DNA of 18,561 bases. Source: CAZXVU01 sp964644465 (GTDB lineage Bacteria > Chlamydiota > Chlamydiia > Chlamydiales > SM23-39). Each line of letters opens with the position of its first letter. The stretch's first letter is position 1. The position numbers and the translations under genes were made by a program. The notes beneath the pieces are model-generated. The model was not told the DNA's origin, made no database searches, and worked only from the letters and a program-made list of their open reading frames with translations. The stretch covers positions 1 through 18,561 of the forward strand of contig CAZXVU010000034.1 of assembly GCA_964644465.1 (NCBI GenBank), written 5' to 3'. Positions 7,451-15,227 of the stretch are shown here, in pieces.

Positions 7451-8321
7451 GCGCATCATTCAAATTTCTGATTTCCATTTTACCCAATTGACGTGGAATC
7501 CTTTTCGTCTTTTTCCAAAGAGGATTTTAGGCAATTTCAACTGGCTTTGGGCCCGCCGAAAGGCATTTGCTCCCCAGCAGCTAGAACCTCTTCCCGCCCT
7601 TTTCCGCTCCCTCAAACCCGATCTGATCCTCTTCGGAGGCGATTTCTCAACAACAGCTCTGAACGAAGAATTCAAAATTGCGGCGCGTTTCGTGAAGAAA
7701 TGTCCGCAACCCTGGATCGCCATTCCAGGAAACCACGATCACTACACATTTCGGAGCTACCGTGGAAAACACTTTTACCAGTTTTTCTCTAACAAACGGA
7801 AAGATATCACCCACCCTGTTGAATTCTTTACTCTGAAAGATCACGGAATCGAAGCGCATCCTCTTGCAGAAAATTGGACGCTCATCGCCTTAGATACAGC
7901 CCTTGCCACGAATCCTTATTCTTCCGAAGGGCTTTTTTCCGAAAAGCTCGAAGAGTATCTTAAGGAAGTTTTAAAACTCCTACCCGAAAATGGATCGATT
8001 CTTCTTTTCAACCACTATCCTTTTTTCCAAAACGATGTAGAGAGGCGCAATTTACGCCGGGGAGACGCGCTTCAGGAAATCATCAAACAAGATCCCCGCA
8101 TCCGCCTTTATCTTCACGGCCATTCTCATCGGCACACTATTGCTGACCTTCAGCCAAACAACCTTCCCATCATTCTCGATAGCGGCAGCTGCGCTTTGAC
8201 CAAAAAAGGAACTTGGAATTTGATCGATCTAACTCCTGAGGGCTGCAAAGTAGATGTATATCGTTGGAATGATTCCTGGCAAAAACACCGCACTGAAGAG
8301 TTTGCATGGATGAGAAAATAG
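7449..8321 (+). CDS. Calcineurin-like metallophosphoesterase
   Basis: A 290-residue dinuclear-metal phosphoesterase with all five signature blocks: DFH (8-10), GGDFS (63-67), GNHDHY (94-99), NHYP (188-191) and HGHSH (223-227). No signal peptide or membrane helix is seen, so it is probably cytoplasmic or peripheral. The substrate cannot be read from sequence: cyclic nucleotides (CpdA-like) and UDP-diacylglucosamine (LpxG-like) are possible, and chlamydiae carry more than one such enzyme. The start is TTG with AGAAGG six bases upstream, immediately before the conserved MRIIQISDFH opening. The 3' end overlaps the next gene by 16 bases, so the two are translated together. Confidence 0.87.
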   Translation: MRIIQISDFHFTQLTWNPFRLFPKRILGNFNWLWARRKAFAPQQLEPLPALFRSLKPDLILFGGDFSTTALNEEFKIAARFVKKCPQPWIAIPGNHDHYTFRSYRGKHFYQFFSNKRKDITHPVEFFTLKDHGIEAHPLAENWTLIALDTALATNPYSSEGLFSEKLEEYLKEVLKLLPENGSILLFNHYPFFQNDVERRNLRRGDALQEIIKQDPRIRLYLHGHSHRHTIADLQPNNLPIILDSGSCALTKKGTWNLIDLTPEGCKVDVYRWNDSWQKHRTEEFAWMRK

Positions 8322-8758
8322 AGCCTTGGTTTGATGATGGGCTTCGCTTCAAATGCACCGGCTGCGGCAAATGCTGTACCGGATCCCCTGGATATGTCTA
8401 TCTCTCATCTACCGACTTGGACCGCATGTCCGATCATTTTAAAATGACGCGGGAACAATTTGCGCAAAAATATACCCGACTCGTTGAAGACCAATATGCC
8501 CTACTCGACATGCCAGGTTCCTACGACTGCGTTTTCTTGAAAAACAATCAATGCACAGCCTATGAAGCGCGTCCCACTCAATGCCGCACATTCCCCTGGT
8601 GGATCCACAATCTCCGCGATCCGCAAGATTGGGAAGAAGCTTCCAAGCGTTGCGAAGGGATCAACCACGCTGATGCGCCCATCGTTCCTTCATTAATCAT
8701 CCAAGAGCAATGTCTGACCTACTTGGACAATCTCCTCGATCAAAACTTTACCCTTTAG
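8306..8758 (+). CDS. YkgJ-type CxxCxxCC metal-binding protein
   Basis: A 150-residue member of the zinc/iron-chelating CxxCxxCC family. The first cluster is FKCTGCGKCC, with Cys 17, 20, 23 and 24. A second set follows in CVFLKNNQCTAYEARPTQC, with Cys 75, 83 and 93, and Cys 116 comes later (KRCEG). Family members are thought to bind a metal or Fe-S cluster; their biochemical role is poorly known. The start ATG lies inside the end of the phosphoesterase gene in another frame, with GAAGAG upstream. The coupling suggests a shared role, perhaps maturation or a joint pathway, but this is inference. No membrane segment is seen. Confidence 0.85.
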   Translation: MDEKIEPWFDDGLRFKCTGCGKCCTGSPGYVYLSSTDLDRMSDHFKMTREQFAQKYTRLVEDQYALLDMPGSYDCVFLKNNQCTAYEARPTQCRTFPWWIHNLRDPQDWEEASKRCEGINHADAPIVPSLIIQEQCLTYLDNLLDQNFTL

Positions 8759-8771
8759 TATAACAGATTAA

Positions 8772-8866
8772 CAAGATATGCAGGATCGCGAAACGCGTTC
8801 AAGATATGCAGGATAAATCTTATATACCCTCTATCCTGCTCATCCTGCCTGATCCTGCAAATCCTG
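8772..8866. repeat. Intergenic repeat block: GCAGGAT / ATCCTGC units
   Basis: A 15-bp direct repeat (8772-8786 and 8800-8814) ends in GCAGGAT. Between the copies lies a CGCG-AAA-CGCG mini-hairpin (8787-8797). Four ATCCTG units then follow at 8833, 8842, 8852 and 8861, spaced 9-10 bases. The two halves are complementary (GCAGGAT against ATCCTGC), so the block can fold back on itself. It fills the space between the YkgJ-type gene and the phosphohexomutase. It resembles short CAGGAT-type intergenic repeats seen in some other bacteria, from memory. Confidence 0.7.
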
Positions 8867-8885
8867 TTTAAAATTTTGGAATACA

Positions 8886-10619
8886 ATGTCTCTGGATCCT
8901 GCGATTGAGAAACGGGTGCAAAGTTGGCTGGATGGGCCTTATGATGCCAAAACTAAAGAAGAAATCCGCCATCTTCTCACTGCGAACCCTAAAGAATTGT
9001 CAGATGCTTTCTTTAAGGATCTTTCTTTTGGAACAGGCGGTATGCGCGGCATCATGGGGATCGGCACGAACCGGCTCAATAAATATACCATCGGCGCAGC
9101 GACGCAAGGCCTTGCCAATTATCTAAAAATTCAGCCCAAGCCAGATACTGGATATTCTGTCTTCATCGGCTACGATGTGAGGCATCATTCGCGTGAATTT
9201 GCCGAAGAGGCCGCACGCGTGCTGGATGGAAACGGCATCAAGGCTTTGCTCTCAAAAGAGATTTGCCCCACTCCCCTCGTCTCTTTTGCATGCAGACATT
9301 TTGGATGCAGTGCAGCGATTATGATCACCGCCTCGCACAATCCACCGCAATACAATGGCTATAAAGTCTACTGGAACGATGGATGCCAGGTTGTGCCTCC
9401 TCATGATGTGGGCATCATGGAAGAGGTGGCTAAAATTAAAAGTCCCACTCAAGTTTTGATGGGCTCCCAGTATGAAGAGATTGGTTCAGAACTCGATGAG
9501 GCATATCTCATTGAATTAATGAAACTGCAGCTCTATCCGGAACTTTCCAAAGTCCCTTTGAAAATCATTTACACGAATCTGCATGGGACGGGGATTCGGA
9601 TCGTGCCTCGAGCTCTCAAAGAATGGGGCTACACCCACCTTTCTTTTGTCGAAAAACAACGCCCTCTCGATGGGAATTTCACAAATGCGCCAAGTCCCAA
9701 TCCTGAAGAAGAAAAAGCCCTTCATCTTGGGGCAGAACAGCTTCTCTCTGAACATGGGGATATTCTCATCGGAACAGATCCTGATGCAGATCGGGTAGGA
9801 GCCGTTGCTCTAAACGGGAAAAAGCCGGTGCTCCTGACAGGCAATCAAACAGCTTGCATTTGTCTCCATCATATCTGCCACGCATTGACCGACAAAGAAG
9901 AGTTCCCTCCCAATGCAGCTTTCATCAAAACGATTGTTACCACAGAGCTCTTCAAAGACATCGCCGAAAGCTTCGGAGGAAAGTGCATCGATGTGCTGAC
10001 CGGTTTTAAATACATCGGCGAGCAAATTGGAATTTGGGAAAAGGCATTTGACTCCTATCAATTCATCTTCGGAGCTGAAGAATCGTACGGATCTCTTTTT
10101 GGGACTTTTGTCCGAGATAAAGATGCGGTTTCCGCTTCTTGCCTGATCGCAGAAGCGGCCGCTTTCGCCAAAAAACAAAATCTCACTCTCATCGACAGGC
10201 TCTATCAGATCTATCGCAAATATGGTGTCCACAGAGAATCGCTCACAAATTTGGCTTATAGCGACAGCAAAGCAGGTATGGAACAGATGAAGACGCTGAT
10301 GCTGAACATCCGAAAAAGCCCTCCCGAAATAATCGGAGGCCAGCCTGTCATCTCCCTGGAAGATTATCAAACTGGCGAATCAAAAGATTTTCAAACTCAC
10401 AAAACGGGTTCTCTCGATCTTCCCAAATCAGATGTCCTCCGTTTCTGGCTTGCTGATGGAACTAAACTAGTCATCCGCCCTTCGGGCACAGAGCCGAAGG
10501 TGAAAATTTACGCAGAAGTCATCCAAAAAGATGCAGATGATGTAGAAAAAGCGATCGCTTCTTGCGATGCGCGCCTCAAAACACTGGTCGCCTCGTTTCA
10601 GCAAGAGTATCTGAAATGA
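8886..10619 (+). CDS. Phosphoglucomutase/phosphomannomutase (alpha-D-phosphohexomutase)
   Basis: Interconverts hexose 1- and 6-phosphates through a phosphoserine, feeding glycogen, nucleotide-sugar and glycan synthesis. The 577 residues fit the long PgcA/PGM2-like class. Motifs in order: GTGGMRG (49-55), TASHNPPQYNGYK (148-160, active Ser150), DPDADR (298-303, Mg2+ site), GAEESYG (396-402, sugar-binding) and RPSGTEPK (531-538, phosphate-binding). All catalytic blocks are intact. The SD is weak (a GGA five bases before the ATG), and TACAAT (8882-8887) overlaps the ATG. The stop overlaps the start of the next gene (ATGA). Glucose or mannose preference cannot be decided. Confidence 0.92.
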   Translation: MSLDPAIEKRVQSWLDGPYDAKTKEEIRHLLTANPKELSDAFFKDLSFGTGGMRGIMGIGTNRLNKYTIGAATQGLANYLKIQPKPDTGYSVFIGYDVRHHSREFAEEAARVLDGNGIKALLSKEICPTPLVSFACRHFGCSAAIMITASHNPPQYNGYKVYWNDGCQVVPPHDVGIMEEVAKIKSPTQVLMGSQYEEIGSELDEAYLIELMKLQLYPELSKVPLKIIYTNLHGTGIRIVPRALKEWGYTHLSFVEKQRPLDGNFTNAPSPNPEEEKALHLGAEQLLSEHGDILIGTDPDADRVGAVALNGKKPVLLTGNQTACICLHHICHALTDKEEFPPNAAFIKTIVTTELFKDIAESFGGKCIDVLTGFKYIGEQIGIWEKAFDSYQFIFGAEESYGSLFGTFVRDKDAVSASCLIAEAAAFAKKQNLTLIDRLYQIYRKYGVHRESLTNLAYSDSKAGMEQMKTLMLNIRKSPPEIIGGQPVISLEDYQTGESKDFQTHKTGSLDLPKSDVLRFWLADGTKLVIRPSGTEPKVKIYAEVIQKDADDVEKAIASCDARLKTLVASFQQEYLK

Positions 10620-11386
10620 AGCTCGCTCTGGTTACAGGAGCCAGTTCGGGACTTGGAGAGGCGCTCTGCCAACTTCTCACACAAAAAAACATCCCTCTTC
10701 TGATCACTGGGCGCGATCCCGAACGGCTTAACTCCGTTGCAAAAACTCTTCCCACTCTTGTAGAAGCTCTCCCTCTTGATTTAACCAAAGACCGCAAACC
10801 TTTGCTCGAACTGATCCGTAAACACACTCCTGACCTAGTCATCAATAATGCAGGCTACGCTTTCTATGGCCCAGCGCTCATGCACACCACCGCGACCCAA
10901 ATGGAAATCCTTGAAGTGAATGCGGCTGCACCTCTACAGATCTGTCTTGAAGCTGCTCGGGCCCTCTTTTCCGCACAAAAACAGGGGATCATTCTCAACA
11001 TCTCTTCGACAGCAGGAGAACTCTCCGTTCCCTCTTTGGCTATGTATGGCGCTGCAAAAGCTTGCCTCACTGCGTTTTCTAAAAATTTCGACGCTGAGAT
11101 GCGTCCCCACGGCATTCGGATCCTAGTTGCCATTCCGGGTCAAATTGAAACACCCTTCGCATTTCGCGCTTCTCGCGAAAACTATAAAAAACACACTCTA
11201 TGGGCGCTAAAAAAAGAAACGGTTGTCCAATCTCTCTGGACTCAGATTCAAAATAAGAAAGGAGTGCAAATCATTGGCTGGCGCTCCCGCTTGGAACTTT
11301 TTCTAGCCCGCCTCTTCCCCCGCTCATGGAGCGAAAAAGTCGTAGAAAAAGCCCTCTCCTCCCGCTATGAGAAACACGATTTCTAA
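10616..11386 (+). CDS. Short-chain dehydrogenase/reductase (SDR)
   Basis: A 256-residue classical SDR that probably uses NADP(H), since an Arg follows in the TGRD region. Motifs: TGASSGLG (7-14, dinucleotide loop), NNAG (77-80), the conserved Asn in VNAAAP (101-106), catalytic Ser131, and YGAAK giving Tyr144 and Lys148. The C-terminus is basic with a mildly hydrophobic end (ELFLARLF). The frame is open 54 bases further upstream, but ATG 10616 matches the family start and overlaps the mutase stop as ATGA, so the two genes are coupled. The substrate is unknown. The gene ends five bases from the convergent neighbour. Confidence 0.88.
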   Translation: MKLALVTGASSGLGEALCQLLTQKNIPLLITGRDPERLNSVAKTLPTLVEALPLDLTKDRKPLLELIRKHTPDLVINNAGYAFYGPALMHTTATQMEILEVNAAAPLQICLEAARALFSAQKQGIILNISSTAGELSVPSLAMYGAAKACLTAFSKNFDAEMRPHGIRILVAIPGQIETPFAFRASRENYKKHTLWALKKETVVQSLWTQIQNKKGVQIIGWRSRLELFLARLFPRSWSEKVVEKALSSRYEKHDF

Positions 11387-11391
11387 TGAAT

Positions 11392-11853
11392 TTATTTTAG
11401 AGCAGAATATGTATCTTCAGGATCGTACCACAGCTTTCCTGAGGTAGTCATATTTCGACCGCTATTATAGATAATGTAAGGGCCATAAGTATTAAAGAAT
11501 GATTTATTCGTCGAAATCACAACTGTATCACCGCTTTTCCATCCTCTGACATGGAGATTCATAAATATAAACTGACAAAGTCTCCATAGAGAACCATCTT
11601 TCAACTTCAAAAAAAATGTTGGAGATCCAGTTATCCAGTCAATATCTCCCATAATTGATACAACCCTGTCCTTTAAAGGTGCTGGTGGCAGTTCGAGATT
11701 TCTGGGAATCGGACCAAAAATCATAGCCCATAAATAATTATACTTTTTCTTTAAAACGCTTATTTCTTCATTTTGCTGGATGTCAGATTCTAAAAGTCCA
11801 TTTATTCTATTATTGTCTTCTTGTACTAGCATTGCTAGAGGGTTAACTGCCAT
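11392..11853 (-). CDS. Hypothetical protein, coiled-coil N-terminus plus beta-rich domain
   Basis: The 153-residue product is not recognised. Residues 10-40 are polar and helical (coiled-coil-like). From about 62 to 130 there is a beta-rich pattern with WKSGDTVVIS (105-114) and GDIDWITG (69-76). There is no signal peptide or clear membrane helix, apart from a short hydrophobic patch around 40-48. AAAGGA lies seven bases before ATG. It is last in a minus-strand trio and converges on the dehydrogenase with a five-base gap. Its N-terminus (MAVNP) resembles that of the adjacent gene (MTINP). The region is visibly more A+T rich than the flanking metabolic genes. A secreted or effector role is possible but unproven. 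Confidence 0.7.
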   Translation of the reverse strand: MAVNPLAMLVQEDNNRINGLLESDIQQNEEISVLKKKYNYLWAMIFGPIPRNLELPPAPLKDRVVSIMGDIDWITGSPTFFLKLKDGSLWRLCQFIFMNLHVRGWKSGDTVVISTNKSFFNTYGPYIIYNSGRNMTTSGKLWYDPEDTYSALK

Positions 11854-11894
11854 GTCGATATCCTTTTCTCTAAATTAATTTATAAAAATAAAAA

Positions 11895-12341
11895 TTAATT
11901 TCTACCTAGAAGTTTGCGAGATTCTATTGCTCTTAAATTCAAAGCAGCGCTGCGAATTCGACGTTCTTCTAAATTTCTATTAAATCCTTCCAAATCATTT
12001 GCTATCTGTTCTTCTGTCATAATAGGTATAGAATGCATTTCCTGATTTATAGAAATAGATGGTCTAGAGTGAGAAATAGTTTCGCTAATTTGGTGCGTAC
12101 AAATAAGAGAACCCAAATAAGCACTCGCAAAACCAATGCAAAATCCCATCAGTGCGGCAAATGGTCCAAAAAAAATGCCAAGAACCAATGCAGCGATTAA
12201 TCCAGCTACGAAGGCTTTAACAATTGGAGAGCAAGATATTCTATTTTTGAGTCCTCCATTGCTTTCCTCAGATTTCACATCAACACTATTAGGCAAAGTT
12301 TCTGGATTTACGGTTACATTACTTATTGGATTAATTGTCAT
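11895..12341 (-). CDS. Putative inclusion-membrane-like (Inc-like) protein
   Basis: A 148-residue protein with a polar N-terminus, then a bilobed hydrophobic stretch: two membrane segments (about 40-59 and 61-82) joined by a short turn (FFGPF). This is the hallmark of chlamydial Inc proteins, which are type III secreted and inserted in the vacuole membrane. Residues 105-144 form a charged helical module (EQIAND, GFN, LEERR, SAAL, LRA, ESRKL) that is 28/40 identical to the C-terminus of the neighbouring protein. GAGGAA lies six bases before ATG. Only 14 bases separate it from the upstream gene, so they form an operon. The Inc assignment is inference from topology; no enzyme motif is visible. 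Confidence 0.7.
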   Translation of the reverse strand: MTINPISNVTVNPETLPNSVDVKSEESNGGLKNRISCSPIVKAFVAGLIAALVLGIFFGPFAALMGFCIGFASAYLGSLICTHQISETISHSRPSISINQEMHSIPIMTEEQIANDLEGFNRNLEERRIRSAALNLRAIESRKLLGRN

Positions 12342-12355
12342 AAATAGTTCCTCAT

Positions 12356-13045
12356 TTAAATCAATTTACGTGATTCTCGTGCCCTTAAATACAAAGCAGC
12401 GCTATGAGCACGACGTTCTTCTAAAATCTTGTTAAATCCATCACAATCATTTGCTATCTGCTCTTGTGTAAAAACAGGTAAAGAAGAAGCTCTTTCTATT
12501 TCTTCAGACACTTGGCTCACAGAAGGAGCTTCTTGTAATCGAGCTGATACCAGTACCTGACCTCGAGAAGAAGAAACTGTTACTTGAGAGGATGCCGTTG
12601 GAGAAGTTGAACTAGCCTTACAATAATTGTAAAAATTTATTCCTATTTTACCTGCGAGAACAGTGGCTGCTAGACCAGCATATAATGATGTTCCGGCAGC
12701 AACATACCCTACAGCAGTACATCCTATATTCGATTGAGCAAAGCATCCACCAACTACCCCAGAAATTTTTGCCAAAGCGCTCAATAATTGGAATGTGCCA
12801 GCTGCTGCCGCTAATTTTAAATATTCTGAACATTCTACTAAATAGTCGCTTGTAGCATTTTCAAGTCGAACATAGGAATGATTAGCTAGTGCGGCAGTTC
12901 CATCCATGACTCTGTCGACCCTAGTTCCTACACCGTTTGTAATATCTGTGACCACTTGTTGAGCAAGTTGCCATTTCCGATATTCTGCATATCCCTCGAT
13001 CAACGGAGATGCTATTACGCTTAACAAGGCACCCACAAAACTCAT
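12356..13045 (-). CDS. Putative inclusion-membrane-like protein sharing C-terminal module
   Basis: A 229-residue protein, unrecognised overall. A moderately hydrophobic N-terminus (1-18) is followed by a helical region. A long Ala/Gly-rich hydrophobic stretch (about 77-140) can form two or more membrane segments, and a Ser/Thr-rich linker (144-165) comes next. The C-terminal 189-228 repeats the EQIAND...LEERR...ESRKL module of the next gene. The first ~185 residues show no similarity to that gene, so the module has been joined to different N-termini. AAAGGG lies about eight bases before ATG. It is first in the minus-strand trio. A promoter is plausible upstream (TACTAT at 13085-13090, complement) in A+T-rich DNA. 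Confidence 0.7.
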   Translation of the reverse strand: MSFVGALLSVIASPLIEGYAEYRKWQLAQQVVTDITNGVGTRVDRVMDGTAALANHSYVRLENATSDYLVECSEYLKLAAAAGTFQLLSALAKISGVVGGCFAQSNIGCTAVGYVAAGTSLYAGLAATVLAGKIGINFYNYCKASSTSPTASSQVTVSSSRGQVLVSARLQEAPSVSQVSEEIERASSLPVFTQEQIANDCDGFNKILEERRAHSAALYLRARESRKLI

Positions 13046-13179
13046 AAAAATAACCCTTTACAATTAGAAATTAATTAAAAATGAATAGTATTACATAATA
13101 AAATAAACGATTCAATGTAGATTAATTAAAAAATAAATATCAGACTTTGAACTAACAAAAGAATTCTTTGAAAAAAAAT
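13046..13179. other. A+T-rich intergenic region
   Basis: It lies between two minus-strand genes and contains runs of A/T and a TACTAT -10-like box (complement of 13085-13090) for the downstream trio. No gene, RNA or clear terminator is seen. Confidence 0.4.
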
Positions 13180-14028
13180 CTACGGCTTCCGGAAAACCAT
13201 GATTGTGTCGTGGAACCAGAAATAGATAGGATAGGAAGCATTGCGTAAGCGATTTTCCGCCGCTACATCATTGACCCACCCTTTTTGCTGGAAGATCGCC
13301 TTGATGTAGTCGTTGTTTTGCTCATTCACATGTCCGTGGCCGCCTTGCCCTTTTTTGGCCCAGCTAAGGACAATCCCCTGATCGGCATGCGCAATCAAGT
13401 TATCGATAAAGATAGTCTCATATTCTTTGGGTAGATGCTCGCCTGTTTCGAGAGACATCACCCAGTCATAGCGGCGGGGCAACTGGAACGGAACCGCGAG
13501 GTTTTGCACTTGGCATGTGCCGTTAGATAGAGCTGGAGTATCTGGGTTGCCGTCGAACCCATCGAAGTCGATCTGGTTTACTTTTCTGATTTCCTGGACA
13601 TATTCCCCTGTGCCGCAGCCAAAGTCTGCGACAGATCGAGCGCCTTCTTCAGCAAAGAAATGAGAGAGTTCCTGGCAAAGCTGATGATCGAAAAAGTGGG
13701 CGTGCTTCACATGCTCCCCTTTCCAAGTGCCATCCGCCTCAATCTTGGGCTGCCCTTTTGCAAACCCGATGATCATTTTACAAAGATCAGGGATGTAACT
13801 GGTAAATACTTTGGGCCCTAAAATGAGAGTGGAAGTCAAAACTACGACAGAGAAAGTGAGAAATAAGGGGACGCTCAAGAGAAGGACTGAAATAGCCAAA
13901 GCAGCTAGGGCCACTATAGTGACCGCTGTAAGGATCATCGCCTTTTTGCCATGATTAAGGGATTCAATATTTTCCTTCAAACACTCGCAAAAAGCACTAT
14001 TTTCTCGGGTAGCTTCTATCGCTGACAT
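13180..14028 (-). CDS. Membrane-anchored SAM-dependent methyltransferase with Inc-like bilobed segment
   Basis: 282 residues. The N-terminal ~28 are polar, then 30-71 form two closely spaced hydrophobic helices of the bilobed Inc type. From about 105 a class I methyltransferase domain follows: ADFGCGTGEY (134-143, SAM loop), acidic FDGFDGNP (155-162), YDWVMSLETGEHLP (187-200, motif IV region), and GQGGHGHVNEQ (227-237). The substrate is unknown. The frame is open 366 bases further upstream, but ATG 14028 has a strong GGAGG SD and the upstream part overlaps the divergent gene, so it is rejected. This topology would place a methyltransferase on a membrane, perhaps the host-facing side of the vacuole (inference). 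It is divergently transcribed from the hydrolase-like gene. Confidence 0.8.
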   Translation of the reverse strand: MSAIEATRENSAFCECLKENIESLNHGKKAMILTAVTIVALAALAISVLLLSVPLFLTFSVVVLTSTLILGPKVFTSYIPDLCKMIIGFAKGQPKIEADGTWKGEHVKHAHFFDHQLCQELSHFFAEEGARSVADFGCGTGEYVQEIRKVNQIDFDGFDGNPDTPALSNGTCQVQNLAVPFQLPRRYDWVMSLETGEHLPKEYETIFIDNLIAHADQGIVLSWAKKGQGGHGHVNEQNNDYIKAIFQQKGWVNDVAAENRLRNASYPIYFWFHDTIMVFRKP

Positions 14029-14094
14029 TTTTTCCTCCACAAAGAAAGGCTGGCATTCTATCCTAGCCGTCTCAAAAAATCCTAAGGGAAAATT
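14029..14094. promoter_or_regulatory. Shared divergent promoter region
   Basis: Only 66 bases separate the two divergent starts. Each gene has its own strong ribosome-binding site inside it (GGAGG on the minus strand, AAGGGA on the plus strand). Promoters for both must overlap here or lie within the opposite gene. No consensus hexamer pair stands out. Confidence 0.45.
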
Positions 14095-15207
14095 ATGTCT
14101 ACAGCCGTCCAACCAGCTCAGAGGTCTAAATGTAGTACCTGTTTTGAGCCGATCGTATCTGTTTTGAAAAAAATCGTAGATTTTATTGTAAAAATTTTCA
14201 AAAAAGCGATCGAGCCCCTCGCCGGATATTTTTTGAAAATCTGCGTTTTCCGCGATGCTGCTTTGCAGAATGGCTTCGGAAAAAAAATCATCGCCCCTTG
14301 CGCCCGAGGCGTGATCAATCTTTGGATGAAAACCCAAAAAATCCCTAATCAACTCCCCGCTTTTGATGCAAAAAGATTGGACAAGAGCGCTCAATTTTTA
14401 GCGGAGTTTGCTGAAATAAAAACTGTGAAGACTGCCGACGGCGTTGAAATCAAGTATGCCCTCTATACACCGGAAAGATTCCGCCAATGGATTGCAGAGA
14501 ATGGAGAACAAAGGCTCGAAGCGTTCAAATGCTTTAGAGAAGGAGTTCCCGCTCCTCTTCCAGGCGCTCAAGGTAAATGTATCCTCCGCTGCCAAGGATT
14601 TGGACGCCAAATCCCGATGGACAAAGAGATGATTGGACTCCATCTCGCCTATGGTTTTAATTACGCGGTCTTCAACTGGCGCGATGAGATCTCCGCGAAG
14701 GGATTTTTCGAAGACGCCGAAGCTGTCTATCAACAACTCCGCCTCGAAGGATTTGAGCCCCAGCAAATCAAAGCGATGGGATCGTGCCGAGCCACCTTCG
14801 TTGTAGGCCGGCTCAAAGAACTGCACCATCAAGAAGGGCTCGATGCCGTCATGATCCATACGCCCCCTTCTCTCGAAGCTGTCATCGCAAATAATCAATG
14901 GCCTGCGAACAAGCTCGGACTGATAGGACTTCCTACGATTGAAAAAGATGGCGCGCACTTCGATACCCTCCGACGTCTTAGAGCCCTCCAACCAGCCAAT
15001 GCAGGCACTTGCCTCATCATGAGCGATGGAGACAAAACTCTTCCTCCAACGACTGTCCATGATCTCCAAGAGGCCGCGCAAAGAGCTGGCTTTTGCGAAT
15101 TGATCATGGAGCCAAAGATCGAAGGAGATGCTGCCGACCCCCATTTTGGAGAGCCGCTCCGCAACCCAGAGATCCTTCGCCGCTATCTGGCCTTCCTAGC
15201 TCGATAG
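14095..15207 (+). CDS. Alpha/beta-hydrolase-like protein with amphipathic N-terminus
   Basis: 370 residues. Residues 17-52 are a cationic amphipathic helical region (FEPIVSVLKKIVDF, VKIFKKAIEPL) that could bind membrane. The core resembles alpha/beta hydrolases: CILRCQGFGRQIP (162-174, oxyanion-side strand), YAVFNWRDE (190-198), a helix DAEAVYQQLRLEGF (207-220), then a nucleophile-elbow-like MGSCRAT (228-234). In the usual G-x-S-x-G layout the central residue here is Cys231. Candidate acid and base are Asp311/Asp313 and His350. The substrate is unknown; esterase, peptidase or cysteine-type hydrolase are all possible. It has AAGGGA before ATG and is divergent from the methyltransferase, so the two may work together. 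Confidence 0.68.
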   Translation: MSTAVQPAQRSKCSTCFEPIVSVLKKIVDFIVKIFKKAIEPLAGYFLKICVFRDAALQNGFGKKIIAPCARGVINLWMKTQKIPNQLPAFDAKRLDKSAQFLAEFAEIKTVKTADGVEIKYALYTPERFRQWIAENGEQRLEAFKCFREGVPAPLPGAQGKCILRCQGFGRQIPMDKEMIGLHLAYGFNYAVFNWRDEISAKGFFEDAEAVYQQLRLEGFEPQQIKAMGSCRATFVVGRLKELHHQEGLDAVMIHTPPSLEAVIANNQWPANKLGLIGLPTIEKDGAHFDTLRRLRALQPANAGTCLIMSDGDKTLPPTTVHDLQEAAQRAGFCELIMEPKIEGDAADPHFGEPLRNPEILRRYLAFLAR

Positions 15208-15227
15208 AAAGTACTCCTTGCCAGTAA

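Noticed and set aside
8772..8866. Possible CRISPR array
   Set aside because: Units are only 6-15 bases with spacers of a few bases; no cas genes are nearby.
9810..10370. 186-codon open frame on the minus strand within the phosphohexomutase gene
   Set aside because: The + strand protein has all catalytic motifs across this stretch; the antisense product has none.
10562..10615. N-terminal extension of the dehydrogenase
   Set aside because: ATG 10616 gives the standard family start and an ATGA coupling with the previous gene.
14029..14394. 122-codon N-terminal extension of the methyltransferase
   Set aside because: Overlaps the divergent gene's 5' part; GGAGG sits just before ATG 14028, and the extension has no recognisable content.
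14398..15144. 248-codon open frame on the minus strand
   Set aside because: Overlaps the hydrolase-like gene, which has a good ribosome-binding site and fold motifs.
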